Shown in pieces: positions 35,688 through 45,097 of a stretch of DNA of 64,000 nt. The notes under the pieces are model-generated. The model had not been told where the DNA came from and made no database searches. It saw nothing but the letters and a program-made list of their open reading frames with translations. The DNA is from Paenibacillus harenae DSM 16969 (GTDB lineage Bacteria > Bacillota > Bacilli > Paenibacillales > Paenibacillaceae). Every line of letters begins with the position of its first letter. The stretch's first letter is position 1. The position numbers and the translations under genes were made by a program. The stretch spans positions 908,345 to 972,344 of the forward strand of contig NZ_KE383843.1 in the NCBI RefSeq assembly GCF_000422465.1. Reading direction: 5' to 3'.

Positions 35688-36410
35688 CTACAGCTGATTA
35701 TCCGCCATTCCGCTATATGCCGCTTCGCCGGCTCCGGCTGCCGCGGCAAGTGATTTGCCTTCCGCACACCATAAGAAGCCGCGCCGCATAAGCTCCTTCA
35801 CGGTCGGGATATCGATGATGTCCGCATGATGGCCAAGCGAATTATAATAGACCCGCCCTACTCCCCACCGTTTCGTCCATACAACCGGCATATCCACCGC
35901 TTTGTTAAGGGAATGCGGCCCCGGTGTCACCGGAAATCGAGTCGTCGCAAGCACTTCGACCGCCGGATCGACGTGCAGGTAATACTGCTCGGAACGTACG
36001 GTGAAATCATCGATCCCTTCCGTAAGCGGACTCGAGGAATAGCCGATGTTCACGGTGTATTCAACGCCGTCGTTGCCCGGATGCGCCACCCACTGGCCGC
36101 CGGTCATAAACTGCCAATCCACATTCTCACGGAACGCGTCGCACATGCCGCCATGGCAGCCCGCGAGCCCTACTCCGCTTTGTACCGCGGCCGATACGTT
36201 ATCGACCAGCTTCTGATCGATTCGAGCCATCGTCCATACCGGCACGATCAAATCGAGTCCCTTCAGCTTCTCCGCGTCCGCGAACGCTTCGAGCGTATCG
36301 GATACTTCAACTTCGAAGCCCTCGCCGGTCAGCACCTGACGGAAAATGTCAGCGACCTCCTTCGGCTCATGGCCGTCCCAACCGCCCCACACGATTAATG
36401 CTTTTTTCAT
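35688..36410 (-). CDS. ThuA-family protein
   Basis: A 240-residue protein with a glutamine-amidotransferase-like fold of the ThuA (trehalose utilisation) type. Landmarks are VWGGWDGHEP at the start, GVGLAGCHGG near residue 80 and WGVGRVYYNSLGHH near residue 180. Homologues sit in operons for sugar uptake and oxidation and are thought to act on keto-disaccharides. Between two dehydrogenase genes, 40 and 54 bp from its neighbours. Confidence 0.92.
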   Translation of the reverse strand: MKKALIVWGGWDGHEPKEVADIFRQVLTGEGFEVEVSDTLEAFADAEKLKGLDLIVPVWTMARIDQKLVDNVSAAVQSGVGLAGCHGGMCDAFRENVDWQFMTGGQWVAHPGNDGVEYTVNIGYSSSPLTEGIDDFTVRSEQYYLHVDPAVEVLATTRFPVTPGPHSLNKAVDMPVVWTKRWGVGRVYYNSLGHHADIIDIPTVKELMRRGFLWCAEGKSLAAAAGAGEAAYSGMADNQL

Positions 36411-36449
36411 TGCCGCTACCGTCCTCTCTACTGCCCGATTTTAAACCTG

Positions 36450-37613
36450 TTACGCTAATTCGCTGATAGCGACCCAGCGCCGCTCTTCGATCGAACGCTC
36501 CACCGCCTCCAGCACCTCCTGACACTTGACGCCGTCCACGAAATTCGGAACCGGCTGGCGATCCTCAGCGAACGCCTGCATCAGCTCATGCACCTCATGC
36601 GTGAACGTATGCTCGTACCCGATCGTATGTCCCGCCGGCCACCAAGCATCCATATAGGCATGCGGCGGATCCGTCGCAAGCACGCGGCGGAAGCCCTGAA
36701 CATCCTCTGCATCGTCGGTGAAATAAACTTGAAGCTCATTCATCCGCTCAAAATCAAACTTGATGCTGCCCTTGCTGCCGTTAATTTCAAAGCTGTTCGT
36801 GCAGCGATGTCCGGCTGCGAAGCGAGTCGCCTCGAAGCTGCCCAGCGCGCCGTTCGCAAACCGCGTCATAAACAGCGTCGCGTCATCAACGGTAACCTCG
36901 CCGCGCGGCGCATCGTCGCTGCCTTTCGCGCTAAGTCCCGTCATCGCCGATGCGATCGGACGCTCCTTAATGAACGTCTCGCTCATCCCGATAACCTCGT
37001 CGAACTCGCCGACAAGGTAGCGGGCCATATCGATCAAATGCGCGCCCAGGTCGCCATGAGAGCCGGAGCCCGCAATTTCCTTCTGCAAGCGCCATACGAG
37101 CGGGAAGCTCGGATCGATGATCCAGTCCTGCAGGAACACGGTGCGGAAATGGAAAATCTTGCCGATACGTCCGTCCTCTACAAGCTTCTTCGCCAGCTGT
37201 ACCGCCGGCGCGAAGCGGTAGTTGAACCCGACCATATGCTTGACGCCTGCTTTCTCCGCCGCCTCGAGCATTTCGCGCGAATCGGCCAGCGTCAGCGCAA
37301 GGGGCTTCTCGCAGAACAAATGCTTGCCCGCAGCCGCAGCGGCCAGCGCAATCTCTTTATGCGCGTCGCTCGGCGCGTTAATATCGATCAGATCAATATC
37401 GTCGCGAGCCACAAGCCGCTGCCAATCCGTCTCCGAGCTTTCCCAGCCGAACTGAGCGCGTGCCTGTTCAAGTCCCACCGGGTCGCGGCCGCAGATCGCC
37501 TTCATCTCCGGCTTGACGGAATTCGGGAAAAACATCGGAAGCGCGCGATACGCATTGCTGTGCGCCTTTCCCATAAATTTATAGCCGACCATACCTACTC
37601 TTACTTTATCCAT
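36450..37613 (-). CDS. Gfo/Idh/MocA-family oxidoreductase (second type)
   Basis: A 387-residue dehydrogenase. It starts with VGMVGYKFMGKAHSNAY, where the usual GxGxxG is altered to GYKFMG, and has CEKPLAL with the conserved lysine near residue 98. The motif GDLGAHLIDMARYLVG holds the catalytic histidine region. ATG at 37613 follows AGGAGAG; a GTG 12 bases upstream is a weaker alternative. It begins 22 bp after lacI. Its pairing with ThuA and another dehydrogenase suggests oxidation of a sugar at two positions. Confidence 0.92.
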   Translation of the reverse strand: MDKVRVGMVGYKFMGKAHSNAYRALPMFFPNSVKPEMKAICGRDPVGLEQARAQFGWESSETDWQRLVARDDIDLIDINAPSDAHKEIALAAAAAGKHLFCEKPLALTLADSREMLEAAEKAGVKHMVGFNYRFAPAVQLAKKLVEDGRIGKIFHFRTVFLQDWIIDPSFPLVWRLQKEIAGSGSHGDLGAHLIDMARYLVGEFDEVIGMSETFIKERPIASAMTGLSAKGSDDAPRGEVTVDDATLFMTRFANGALGSFEATRFAAGHRCTNSFEINGSKGSIKFDFERMNELQVYFTDDAEDVQGFRRVLATDPPHAYMDAWWPAGHTIGYEHTFTHEVHELMQAFAEDRQPVPNFVDGVKCQEVLEAVERSIEERRWVAISELA

Positions 37614-37634
37614 TGAACAGCCCACTCTCCTTAT

Positions 37635-38645
37635 TTAAGATGTTTCCCTTCGGATGAAGCTGACCGGCAGCACGGCAATTTCCGCCTGCGCCCTTTGCTC
37701 TGCATCGAGCAGCTTCGCGGCAGCCAAGCTTCCCATCTCATAGAAGGGAACGGCTACCGTTGACAGCCGCGGACTAATGATACGGGACCCGTCCGAATCA
37801 TCATAACCGACCAGCGCATAATGCTCTCCGGGTTCAAGTCCCCGCTCGCGCAGTCCCTGCATCAGTCCGAACGCCATCCGGTCGTTCGCGCAAAATACCG
37901 CATCGATGCCGCCTCCGCGAATCCGCCGGGCAATCGGCTCTGCCAGCTCCTGGCCGCTTTTTCGGCTGTAGTTGCCGACGTAGACCAGCTCTTCCTCGCA
38001 GCTGATGCCTGCATCCGCCAGCGCCGCGCGATAACCTTCCAGCCGGTCAGCGCTGTTGGAATATTGCTCCGGACCGTTCACGAAAGCCACCCTGAGCTTG
38101 CCCTGCTCCAACAAATGCCGAACCGCCGCCTTGCTGCCGGCAAAATGATCCGCGTCGACCGTCTCGTACCTTTCATCGTCGTAACGCTGGTTGACAAGGC
38201 AGAACGGATAACCTCCCGCCTTGAGCTCCGCAAGCGCGGATCTCTCCTCCGGCACGTTCTCCGAGCCGAGGACGATGCAGGCGTCGATCTTATGCGTCCG
38301 GAACAGCTTGGCGTAATCCCTTGCCCCGTCCGGCTCCCTGAAGATGAGCAGCAGGTCATAACCGCAGCGCTTTGCCGTCTCTCCGATCCCGCTTAAAATT
38401 TCCGAGAAATAATAGGTCGAGAACAAATGCACCTTTGGCACGAATGGCAGAATAACGCCGATATTCCCGCTCCTCCGCCGGGCGAATTGCTGCGCAAGCG
38501 CGTTCGGGACGTAACCCAGCTCGGCTGCCGCCTGCAGGACGCGCTCGCGCGTCTCGTCTTTCATCGGTCCGACGTTGTTCAATACCCTGGACACGGTAGC
38601 CTCCGATACGCCGGCCAGCTTCGCTACTTCTTTCCTGCTAATGAT
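37635..38645 (-). CDS. LacI-family repressor with a non-canonical start codon
   Basis: A 336-residue regulator when read from the AGGAGG site. The helix-turn-helix reads SRKEVAKLAGVSEATVSRVLNN, split here as SRKEVAKLAG and VSEATVSRVLNN, followed by a sugar-binding domain with GVILPFVPKVH and FCANDRMAFGLMQGL. In frame there is no ATG, GTG or TTG before the helix: the codons after AGGAGGCAATCG are ATC ATT AGC AGG, and a TAA lies nine codons upstream of them. ATC at 38645, 6 bases from AGGAGG, aligns with the ATG of relatives (MISRKEV). A GTG at 38594 would delete half the DNA-binding helix. It heads the idh-thuA-idh operon and probably represses it. Confidence 0.88.
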   Translation of the reverse strand: MISRKEVAKLAGVSEATVSRVLNNVGPMKDETRERVLQAAAELGYVPNALAQQFARRRSGNIGVILPFVPKVHLFSTYYFSEILSGIGETAKRCGYDLLLIFREPDGARDYAKLFRTHKIDACIVLGSENVPEERSALAELKAGGYPFCLVNQRYDDERYETVDADHFAGSKAAVRHLLEQGKLRVAFVNGPEQYSNSADRLEGYRAALADAGISCEEELVYVGNYSRKSGQELAEPIARRIRGGGIDAVFCANDRMAFGLMQGLRERGLEPGEHYALVGYDDSDGSRIISPRLSTVAVPFYEMGSLAAAKLLDAEQRAQAEIAVLPVSFIRRETS

Positions 38646-38691
38646 CGATTGCCTCCTGAAAAGCGATTATTCTGTGGTGTCGTCACTTTTT

Positions 38692-38728
38692 ATGTACACG
38701 CGTACATTATGGCATGAAAACGTTTTAT
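38692..38728 (-). promoter_or_regulatory. Operator palindromes upstream of lacI
   Basis: ATGAAAACGTTTTAT (38714-38728) has the CG-centred form of LacI-family and cre sites. Next to it ATGTAC-ACGC-GTACAT (38692-38707) is a second inverted repeat. Both lie 47-83 bp before the start, fitting autorepression and perhaps CcpA control. Confidence 0.6.
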
Positions 38729-38826
38729 CGTCAACAAGCAGAATCGCCTCTACAAGTTTTTTTTTATGCTTATTTTTGCAAGCCGCTTCTTGACTTGGTT
38801 TAGGAGGCTAACTTGTCCTAAAGTAA

Positions 38827-38869
38827 AGCGGCCGCCTCGGACGGAAACATAAAGTCCTAGACTGCCGCT
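38827..38869 (-). terminator. Probable terminator of the MurG-type gene
   Basis: AGCGGC (38827-38832) pairs with GCCGCT (38864-38869), with an inner GGAC/GTCC stem; the minus strand continues GCTTTACTTTAG, a weak T-tract. Related in sequence to the hairpin at 18058-18111. Confidence 0.55.
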
Positions 38870-38881
38870 GATGAATGAATC

Positions 38882-39949
38882 CTATTTCTTCGCAATCTCG
38901 TTTATCCAGTCATATACGGCGTTCAGAGCATTTACGTCTCCGCTCCGGCTCATCCGGTCAATGAAGGCTTCACGATTATCGTATACATGCAGGACCCCTT
39001 GGATCAAGCTGTCGGCAGTCAAGTTTTCTTCATACAAGACGTCGGCATAACCGGACTTCTCGAACGATTGCGCGTTCAAAATTTGGTCGCCCCTGCTTTG
39101 CTCCTTCGTAAGCGGAATAAGCAGCATCGGCTTCTTCAGCTCCAGAAACTCGAAGATCGAGTTAGAACCGGCACGGGAGACGACGAAGTCCGCCATCGCG
39201 AGCATATCCGGCAGCTGTTCGTTAACATACTCGAACTGCTTGTAACCAGGCGTCGTAATGACCGGGTCCACTTGTTTTTTACCGCATAAATGCACGATTT
39301 GGAACTGCTTGGCCAGACGGGTGAGCGCCTGCCGGACCGTTTGGTTAATTTTGCGGGAGCCAAGGCTGCCGCCCATAACCAGAATGACAGGCTTGCTTCG
39401 GGTAAAGCCGCAGTACGCCCTGCCGCGGTCGGCATTGCCCTGCTTCACTTCCTCGCGGATTACCGCCCCCACATGCCGGGATTTATCGGCCTTCAGCATC
39501 TGGACCGTTTCAGGAAACGTTGTGCATACGCCGGTTGCGAACGGAATGGAAATCCGGTTCGCCAGCCCCGGGGTCAGATCCGATTCATGAATGAGCAGCG
39601 GAACCTTATTTAACCAAGCCCCGATAACGACCGGAACGGAAACAAAGCCGCCTTTCGAAAAAATAACATTCGGTTTATTCGTTCTGATCAGCCGATAAGC
39701 CTGGAACAGTCCCTTGACGACCTTGAACGGGTCCTTCACGTTCTGGATATCCATGTACCTTCTCAGCTTGCCGGTTGAAATCGGATAATAGTTCACTTCC
39801 GGAATCGTCGCGACGAGCTGCCGCTCAATTCCGCTCTCCGAGCCGATATATTGAACCGACCAACCTTCTTCCAGAAACCTGGGAATGAGGGCCAGATTAA
39901 CGGTAACATGACCGGCTGAGCCTCCCCCGGTGAACATAATTGTTTTCAT
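38882..39949 (-). CDS. murG: MurG-type UDP-GlcNAc:lipid I N-acetylglucosaminyltransferase
   Basis: A 355-residue GT28 glycosyltransferase that adds GlcNAc to lipid I to form lipid II on the inner face of the membrane. Landmarks are FTGGGSAGHV (residues 6-15), LIHESDLTPGLANR, VMGGSLGSRKIN and VSRAGSNSIFEF. It stands alone, outside any mur/div cluster, and some Bacillales carry a second murG-like copy; whether this is the main enzyme cannot be told from the window. ATG at 39949 has only a modest site (GGTGG). Confidence 0.9.
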   Translation of the reverse strand: MKTIMFTGGGSAGHVTVNLALIPRFLEEGWSVQYIGSESGIERQLVATIPEVNYYPISTGKLRRYMDIQNVKDPFKVVKGLFQAYRLIRTNKPNVIFSKGGFVSVPVVIGAWLNKVPLLIHESDLTPGLANRISIPFATGVCTTFPETVQMLKADKSRHVGAVIREEVKQGNADRGRAYCGFTRSKPVILVMGGSLGSRKINQTVRQALTRLAKQFQIVHLCGKKQVDPVITTPGYKQFEYVNEQLPDMLAMADFVVSRAGSNSIFEFLELKKPMLLIPLTKEQSRGDQILNAQSFEKSGYADVLYEENLTADSLIQGVLHVYDNREAFIDRMSRSGDVNALNAVYDWINEIAKK

Positions 39950-40037
39950 CGATGCCTAGCCACCTATTCATCTATTATCCATTTATTATACGAGTAAAGA
40001 TTTATTTTAGCACTATGCCTGCTGACGCGCTCCCCTA

Positions 40038-40092
40038 TCCAAGCAGAAACGGCTGCCGGCGTCCTGTTTAAGTGCTAAACTTATACATTCTT
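40038..40092. repeat. Dispersed palindromic repeat, copy D
   Basis: ATCCAAGCAGAAACGGCTGCC is followed by GGCGTCCT and then jumps to TAAGTGCTAAACTTATACATTC, matching the second hairpin of copy A at 8047-8148. An internal part is deleted. Confidence 0.6.
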
Positions 40093-40096
40093 TTTC

Positions 40097-40148
40097 AAAA
40101 AAAGCATCCCCGCTGCAAGCGAAACTTCGCTTTGAGCTGAGGATGCTT
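40097..40148 (-). terminator. Terminator of prfC
   Basis: AAGCATCC near 40102 pairs with GGATGCTT near 40141-40148, with an inner AAGCGAA/TTCGCTT stem; TTTTTTT follows on the minus strand. Confidence 0.85.
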
Positions 40149-40168
40149 GCGTCCTGCCGCCGCCCGGA

Positions 40169-41755
40169 TTAAGGCGCGGTTTCCAAAAACTTGGATGTCG
40201 GATTTTTGTCCATCGCCGTCCGCATCGCGTACTCGTTCTCAAATAGAACGACATAATTGCCCTTCTTGTCTTTCACGAGCGTCGTATTGATCCGGAACTT
40301 ACCCGGGTCGATCTTATCGTCGACGATCCAACGGGCGAATTGAAACTGCATCCGGTGAAGCTGGATGTCTACGCCGTACTCCGCCTTCATCCGGTGCTCG
40401 AACACCTCGAACTGCAAATGCCCGACTACGCCGAGTATCGTCTCGTCGAAGTTGCCCGTGGAATAAAACACCTGTATCGTGCCTTCCTCCGTGAGCTGAT
40501 CAAGCCCCTTCTGGTACTGCTTATGCTTCAGCGCGTTCTTAACCGTCACTTTCGCAAATATTTCCGGCGAGAACGTTGGAAGCTCATCGAATACGACCTC
40601 CGCTCCTTGCGATAAAGAATCCCCGATCCGGAATATGCCTGGATCAAACAATCCGATAATATCCCCCGGATAAGCGGTATCGACGATGTCGCGGTCCTGT
40701 GCAAGAAACTGCTGCGGCTGGGCCAGCTTGATATCCTTGCCGTTGCGCACATGCCGAACGCTCATCCCGCGTTCGAAACGGCCGGAGCAAATGCGAAGGA
40801 ATGCGATCCGGTCGCGGTGCGCCGGATTCATGTTCGCTTGAATTTTGAACACGTAGCCGCTGAATTTCTCGTTCGTCGGCTCCACTACGCCTGTCGTACT
40901 CATCCGCGACGTCGGTTTCGGCGCAAGCTGCAGGAAGTTCTCAAGGAACGTCTGAACGCCGAAGTTGTTAACCGCGCTCCCGAAAAATACCGGCGTCAGC
41001 TCTCCTGCCCGCACCTTCTCGAGGTCGAACGGGTCGCCGGCTACATCCAGCAGCTCTATATCCTGAGTAAGCTGATCCGTCAGATAGTCGCCCGCCATCT
41101 CGCGGATGATCGGATCGTTATAACCGCTCACGGGGCGAACCTCAATCGTCGAATGATCGTTGCCCTGGAACAGCTCGACCTGATTTTTCATCCGGTCGTA
41201 TACGCCGCACAGCTCGCGGCCCATGCCGATCGGCCAATTCATCGGCACCGAGCGGATGCCGAGCACCCGCTCCAGCTCCTCCATGAGCTCGAACGGGCTT
41301 TGCCCTTCGCGGTCCAGCTTATTAATAAACGTAAAGATCGGAATGCCGCGCTTGCGGCAGACCTGGAACAGCTTGATCGTCTGCGCCTCGACGCCCTTGG
41401 CGACGTCGATCAGCATGACCGCGCTGTCCGCCGCGGTCAACGTGCGGTAGGTGTCCTCGCTGAAGTCCTGGTGGCCGGGGGTATCCAGAATATTGACGCG
41501 ATGCCCCAAATAGTCGAATTGCATTACGCTCGACGTAACGGAGATACCGCGCTGCTTCTCGATTTCCATCCAGTCGGATGTCGCGTGGCGGCTTGCTTTC
41601 CGGGCTTTGACCGACCCCGCAAGCCGAATGGCACCCCCGAATAGGAGGAGCTTCTCGGTCAGCGTCGTTTTTCCAGCGTCAGGGTGGGAGATAATGGCGA
41701 ATGTGCGCCTCTTGTCTACTTCCTGTTTAATTTCTTCACTTAGCTTTTGGCTCAT
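40169..41755 (-). CDS. prfC: Peptide chain release factor 3
   Basis: A 528-residue translational GTPase that recycles release factors from the ribosome after termination. GTP motifs are HPDAGKTT (residues 20-27), DTPGHQDF and NKLD. The length and the C-terminal region LQFEVFEHRMKAEYGV are typical of RF3. ATG at 41755 follows GGGAAGG. Between zwf and the MurG-type gene, each with its own signals. Confidence 0.97.
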   Translation of the reverse strand: MSQKLSEEIKQEVDKRRTFAIISHPDAGKTTLTEKLLLFGGAIRLAGSVKARKASRHATSDWMEIEKQRGISVTSSVMQFDYLGHRVNILDTPGHQDFSEDTYRTLTAADSAVMLIDVAKGVEAQTIKLFQVCRKRGIPIFTFINKLDREGQSPFELMEELERVLGIRSVPMNWPIGMGRELCGVYDRMKNQVELFQGNDHSTIEVRPVSGYNDPIIREMAGDYLTDQLTQDIELLDVAGDPFDLEKVRAGELTPVFFGSAVNNFGVQTFLENFLQLAPKPTSRMSTTGVVEPTNEKFSGYVFKIQANMNPAHRDRIAFLRICSGRFERGMSVRHVRNGKDIKLAQPQQFLAQDRDIVDTAYPGDIIGLFDPGIFRIGDSLSQGAEVVFDELPTFSPEIFAKVTVKNALKHKQYQKGLDQLTEEGTIQVFYSTGNFDETILGVVGHLQFEVFEHRMKAEYGVDIQLHRMQFQFARWIVDDKIDPGKFRINTTLVKDKKGNYVVLFENEYAMRTAMDKNPTSKFLETAP

Positions 41756-41794
41756 GCTTGCCTTCCCTTCATTGTACAGAGCATTCGTCAGCGC

Positions 41795-43360
41795 TTATTT
41801 GCCGCTGTTCGACACCCAAATCACGTTATCTTCCTCTTGTCCGTTCACCGGCCACCATTGGAAACCATCCTCGGCCAGCAGCTCGTTCGCTGCATCCGGC
41901 CCCCAAGAGCCCGCCGGATAATGCTTCAAATCATTTTTGTCCTCGCGCCATGCTTGCGCGATACGGTCAACGAACGACCATGCTTGGGATACCTCATCCC
42001 AGCGGGTGAAATAGGTGGAATCGCCGCGCGCGGCATCGTGAATCAGACGCTCATACGCTTCAGGCGTGTTAATGCCGATCTGGCAGCTTTGGCAGAATTC
42101 CATTGCTACCGGTTGAACGGAATTGTTCTCTCCCGGCGTTTTGGCGTTCACTTTAATATAGATGCCCTCAAGCGGATTGACGCGAATAACGAGCAGGTTC
42201 GGCGCCAGGTCATGGCGCTGCGCGAACAAGACGTTCTGCGGCATGGACTTGAATTCGATGACGACCTCGGTCGTCTTTACCGGAAGGCGCTTGCCGGTCC
42301 GGATATAGAACGGCACGCCGGCCCAGCGGAAATTATCGACGAATACCTTCGCCGCGAAATACGTTTCCGTCGTCGATTCCTCGTTCACCGATTCCTCCTG
42401 GCGGTAGCCCGGAAGCTCTTTTCCTTTGTAGCTGCCTTCGCTGTATTGTCCGCGGACGACCTTCGAACGCACATCTTCGCTCGACGCGTAGTTGCGAAGC
42501 GACCGAAGCACCTTCACCTTCTCGTCGCGGATATCCTCGCCATGCAGACGGCTTGGCGGCTCCATCGCAATCATGGTCAGCATTTGCAGCATATGATTTT
42601 GACCCATGTCGCGCAAAGCGCCTGACTTATCGTAATAACCTCCGCGGTCTTCCACCCCAACCGTTTCCGACAGCGTAATTTGAACATTGGCAATATGGTT
42701 ATTATTCCATAACGGCTCAAAAAAAGCATTGGCAAAACGGATCACTTGTATATTTTGAACCATTTCCTTGCCCAGGTAGTGGTCGATCCTGAAAATTTCT
42801 TCTTCCTTAAACACCTGATTGATTTGCTCGTTCAGCTTCTGTGCGGAAGGAAGATCATAACCGAACGGCTTCTCGATGACGACGCGGTGCCAGCCGCTTG
42901 ACTCCAATAGGCCGCCGTCTCGAAGATTGAACGAAACCGGTCCGAACAGAGACGGCGCAAGCGCCAAATAAAATAAACGGTTGCCCGGAATATTATACTT
43001 TGCATCCAGCTGATCGGACAGAAGACTCAGCTTGCGGAATCCTTCCACATCGTTAATGTCGAGTGACATATAGACGAAATGCTCCGCAAAACGGTTCCAC
43101 AGCTCGGAATCGTCCGCTTTGTAACGGCAAAATTCAACAATCGATTCGTACAAGTCCGCACGGAACTGCTCATTCGTCCGGGGACGGCGGGCCAGGCCGA
43201 CGACTGCAAAGTTTTCCGACAGCTTGCCATCTTTATATAAACTGAATAGGGCAGGAAACAACTTGCGTCTTGCCAGATCGCCTGTTGCGCCAAACAGATA
43301 ATAAACTGCGCCCTCTGCGGAGACGGATTCCATATTGTTCATATAGGTCATTTGCCTCAT
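41795..43360 (-). CDS. zwf: Glucose-6-phosphate 1-dehydrogenase
   Basis: A 521-residue enzyme that oxidises glucose 6-phosphate to 6-phosphogluconolactone with NADP, entry to the pentose phosphate pathway. The coenzyme motif is FGATGDLARRKLFPAL and the active-site motif RIDHYLGKEMVQN. The start is somewhat open: ATG at 43360, 43351 and 43342 lie in frame; 43360 has AGGAAAG before it. It ends 39 bp before prfC. Confidence 0.97.
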   Translation of the reverse strand: MRQMTYMNNMESVSAEGAVYYLFGATGDLARRKLFPALFSLYKDGKLSENFAVVGLARRPRTNEQFRADLYESIVEFCRYKADDSELWNRFAEHFVYMSLDINDVEGFRKLSLLSDQLDAKYNIPGNRLFYLALAPSLFGPVSFNLRDGGLLESSGWHRVVIEKPFGYDLPSAQKLNEQINQVFKEEEIFRIDHYLGKEMVQNIQVIRFANAFFEPLWNNNHIANVQITLSETVGVEDRGGYYDKSGALRDMGQNHMLQMLTMIAMEPPSRLHGEDIRDEKVKVLRSLRNYASSEDVRSKVVRGQYSEGSYKGKELPGYRQEESVNEESTTETYFAAKVFVDNFRWAGVPFYIRTGKRLPVKTTEVVIEFKSMPQNVLFAQRHDLAPNLLVIRVNPLEGIYIKVNAKTPGENNSVQPVAMEFCQSCQIGINTPEAYERLIHDAARGDSTYFTRWDEVSQAWSFVDRIAQAWREDKNDLKHYPAGSWGPDAANELLAEDGFQWWPVNGQEEDNVIWVSNSGK

Positions 43361-43484
43361 TCTTTCCTATGTATTTTAGACAGCTTTACATGGTATGTAG
43401 TTTAACATATTCATCCTCAATTCGCTATTCAACGTACCATAAAAAACGAATAAAGAACGCGGCTAATTCTAATCCCGGCACGTT

Positions 43485-44330
43485 TCATTTCCCTTCCCCG
43501 CCGGCGCTGCCGGTGCTGTAATCCCCTGTTATGACAGGGACTCCAATCGAAATTGCGGTGCGGTCGGAATGCGTCTCTTTATGCAGGGCGATTTGCAAGT
43601 TCGCCGTTTTCCCGCTTCCGGCGTCGATGCTCGAACGAAGCATCCCGGTGTAGAAGGTTTCGCTTATCGTCCCCCCGTCCTCATAACGGTCAATGGGTTT
43701 GGCGTTCGCCAGCTTCATGATCTGACGGATTGGCTGATCGCTGTCGCTTTCCGAATAACCCTGCGCCTTCAAGCTGCTCGAGAAAGCTGCGCCGCTCTGT
43801 ACAAGCTCCCCCGATATCGAAGCTGCTGCATCGAGAAGTACACTCCGATCTAGCTCCATGGACTCCCCCGTCTCCAGCAGCAGCATGAGCTGTTCCCCAC
43901 CGTCTTCCTCCGACGCGAGGCTGAGTGAAATTCGTCCGCCGTATTCCGGCACCGTCCCCGTTACCGTTCTGCCTTCATTTTGCACGAGTTTGTCCAATGC
44001 CCTTCCCTTCTCATCCGTAAATAGCTTCTGTATCAGCTCCGTCATCAGCCCGGTCTTCCCCGTCACATTCCAGCGGATCGTCCAATCCGCGGCCTTCGAG
44101 CCGCCGATGAGCTGCTCGTCGCTCCATATCCATAAAGTATGCAAATCATGGCGAAGCGTTTGCTCCGCATTTGTCGCCCCGTCCGGCTCATTCCTCGCAT
44201 CTATGATCCCCCAAGCCGCTCCGAGCAAAATAACGAGCAAAGCGAGCGATATGCCGGCTTTCGTACGTTTAGCGCGCTGCTGATCGGTCAGTTTTTTGCG
44301 CATAGGCATCGTTTCCTTTGGATTGTACAT
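43485..44330 (-). CDS. YwmB-like membrane-anchored protein
   Basis: A 281-residue protein with one N-terminal helix (about residues 26-44) and the rest probably outside the membrane. The C-terminal half, TFYTGMLRSSI then TANLQIALHKE and SIGVPVITGDYS, matches the YwmB (DUF1779, TATA-box-binding-like) family of Bacillales. Function unknown; YwmB of Bacillus lies near envelope and sporulation genes. ATG at 44330 follows AGGAGAG. Divergent from the next gene. Confidence 0.75.
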   Translation of the reverse strand: MYNPKETMPMRKKLTDQQRAKRTKAGISLALLVILLGAAWGIIDARNEPDGATNAEQTLRHDLHTLWIWSDEQLIGGSKAADWTIRWNVTGKTGLMTELIQKLFTDEKGRALDKLVQNEGRTVTGTVPEYGGRISLSLASEEDGGEQLMLLLETGESMELDRSVLLDAAASISGELVQSGAAFSSSLKAQGYSESDSDQPIRQIMKLANAKPIDRYEDGGTISETFYTGMLRSSIDAGSGKTANLQIALHKETHSDRTAISIGVPVITGDYSTGSAGGEGK

Positions 44331-44448
44331 GAATATACTCTCCTATTCTCATGGAATGGGTGAACATCCATACACGTTTGCCTGTAGGTGAATACACTGA
44401 TGGCAGGACTGAATTTGTTCATATCTTTCAGGAGGTGTCACCGGTCAA

Positions 44449-44814
44449 ATGGAACCTATTTATCCGTTACGCGAAGATGTCATTCATCAATTTTGCGGTA
44501 TGCCGGTTTGCGTTATCATGAATGACGGCACTCGTCATGTAGGCATACTGAGCTCCTGCCGAAATGGCAAAGTGCTGCTGAACGCGGAGACGAGCGGCGG
44601 AGCAGAGGCGGTGCTGGCCAAGGTCCAGCCGCAGGCTGTTAAGAAGAAAAAAGGCGCCAAAGGCAAGAAAGGATCGGACTTGAACACCGAGAAGGCCCAT
44701 ACGCAAGCCTATCTTGATGATCCGTATTATTACGGCCCTGGGTCATATTACCCGTGGGGCGGCGCGCTGGCGCTTGACTTGGCTCTGATTGCGTTCCTGT
44801 TCCTCTTGCTCTAA
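44449..44814 (+). CDS. Hypothetical protein with C-terminal membrane helix
   Basis: A 121-residue protein I do not recognise. The first 50 residues (VCVIMNDGTRHVGILSSCRNGKVLLN) look like a small beta-barrel of Sm-like type. A lysine-rich linker KKKKGAKGKKG follows near 65-75, then a Y/G/P-rich patch and a hydrophobic C-terminal helix LALDLALIAFLFLLL. The layout resembles small spore-surface proteins of Bacillales. ATG at 44449 follows AGGAGGTG at a rather long spacing. Two terminators follow. Confidence 0.7.
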   Translation: MEPIYPLREDVIHQFCGMPVCVIMNDGTRHVGILSSCRNGKVLLNAETSGGAEAVLAKVQPQAVKKKKGAKGKKGSDLNTEKAHTQAYLDDPYYYGPGSYYPWGGALALDLALIAFLFLLL

Positions 44815-44972
44815 CAAGGGTAAACGGCGGTTTTGTAAAACGGCCGGCGCTTCGCAGGAACCGTTAGCCGTATCATGCTGTCGTTCAGTAATCATTCGGA
44901 ATTGCAGCTCGTCCGCGGCGGAATATAAGCCTTATATGATTAGTAAATGAAATGGTGCGGCAATGCTTAGAT

Positions 44973-44992
44973 AAAGCGGAGCCGCTTTTTTT
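44973..44992 (+). terminator. Short terminator
   Basis: AAAGCG and CGCTTT around GAGC, followed by a run of T. Confidence 0.65.
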
Positions 44993-45000
44993 CCGTGAAG

Positions 45001-45047
45001 AAGGCTGCGGGAAAAGCTTGTAGCGACAAGTTTCGTCAGCCTTTTTA
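45001..45047 (+). terminator. Second terminator or leader hairpin
   Basis: AAGGCTG (45001) pairs with CAGCCTT (near 45037-45043), with an inner GCTTGT/ACAAGT stem, followed by TTTTTAT. It may end the upstream gene or attenuate the gene starting at 45098. Confidence 0.65.
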
Positions 45048-45097
45048 TCCGTCCTGTAGTATGCTTCGGCTACTATTCGATTGAGAGGAGCATGTCT

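Noticed and set aside
36588..37616. 342-codon plus-strand frame opposite the Gfo/Idh/MocA gene
   Set aside because: Antisense shadow of an enzyme with clear Rossmann and EKP motifs.
40751..41644. 297-codon plus-strand frame opposite prfC
   Set aside because: Antisense of a highly conserved GTPase; no independent support.
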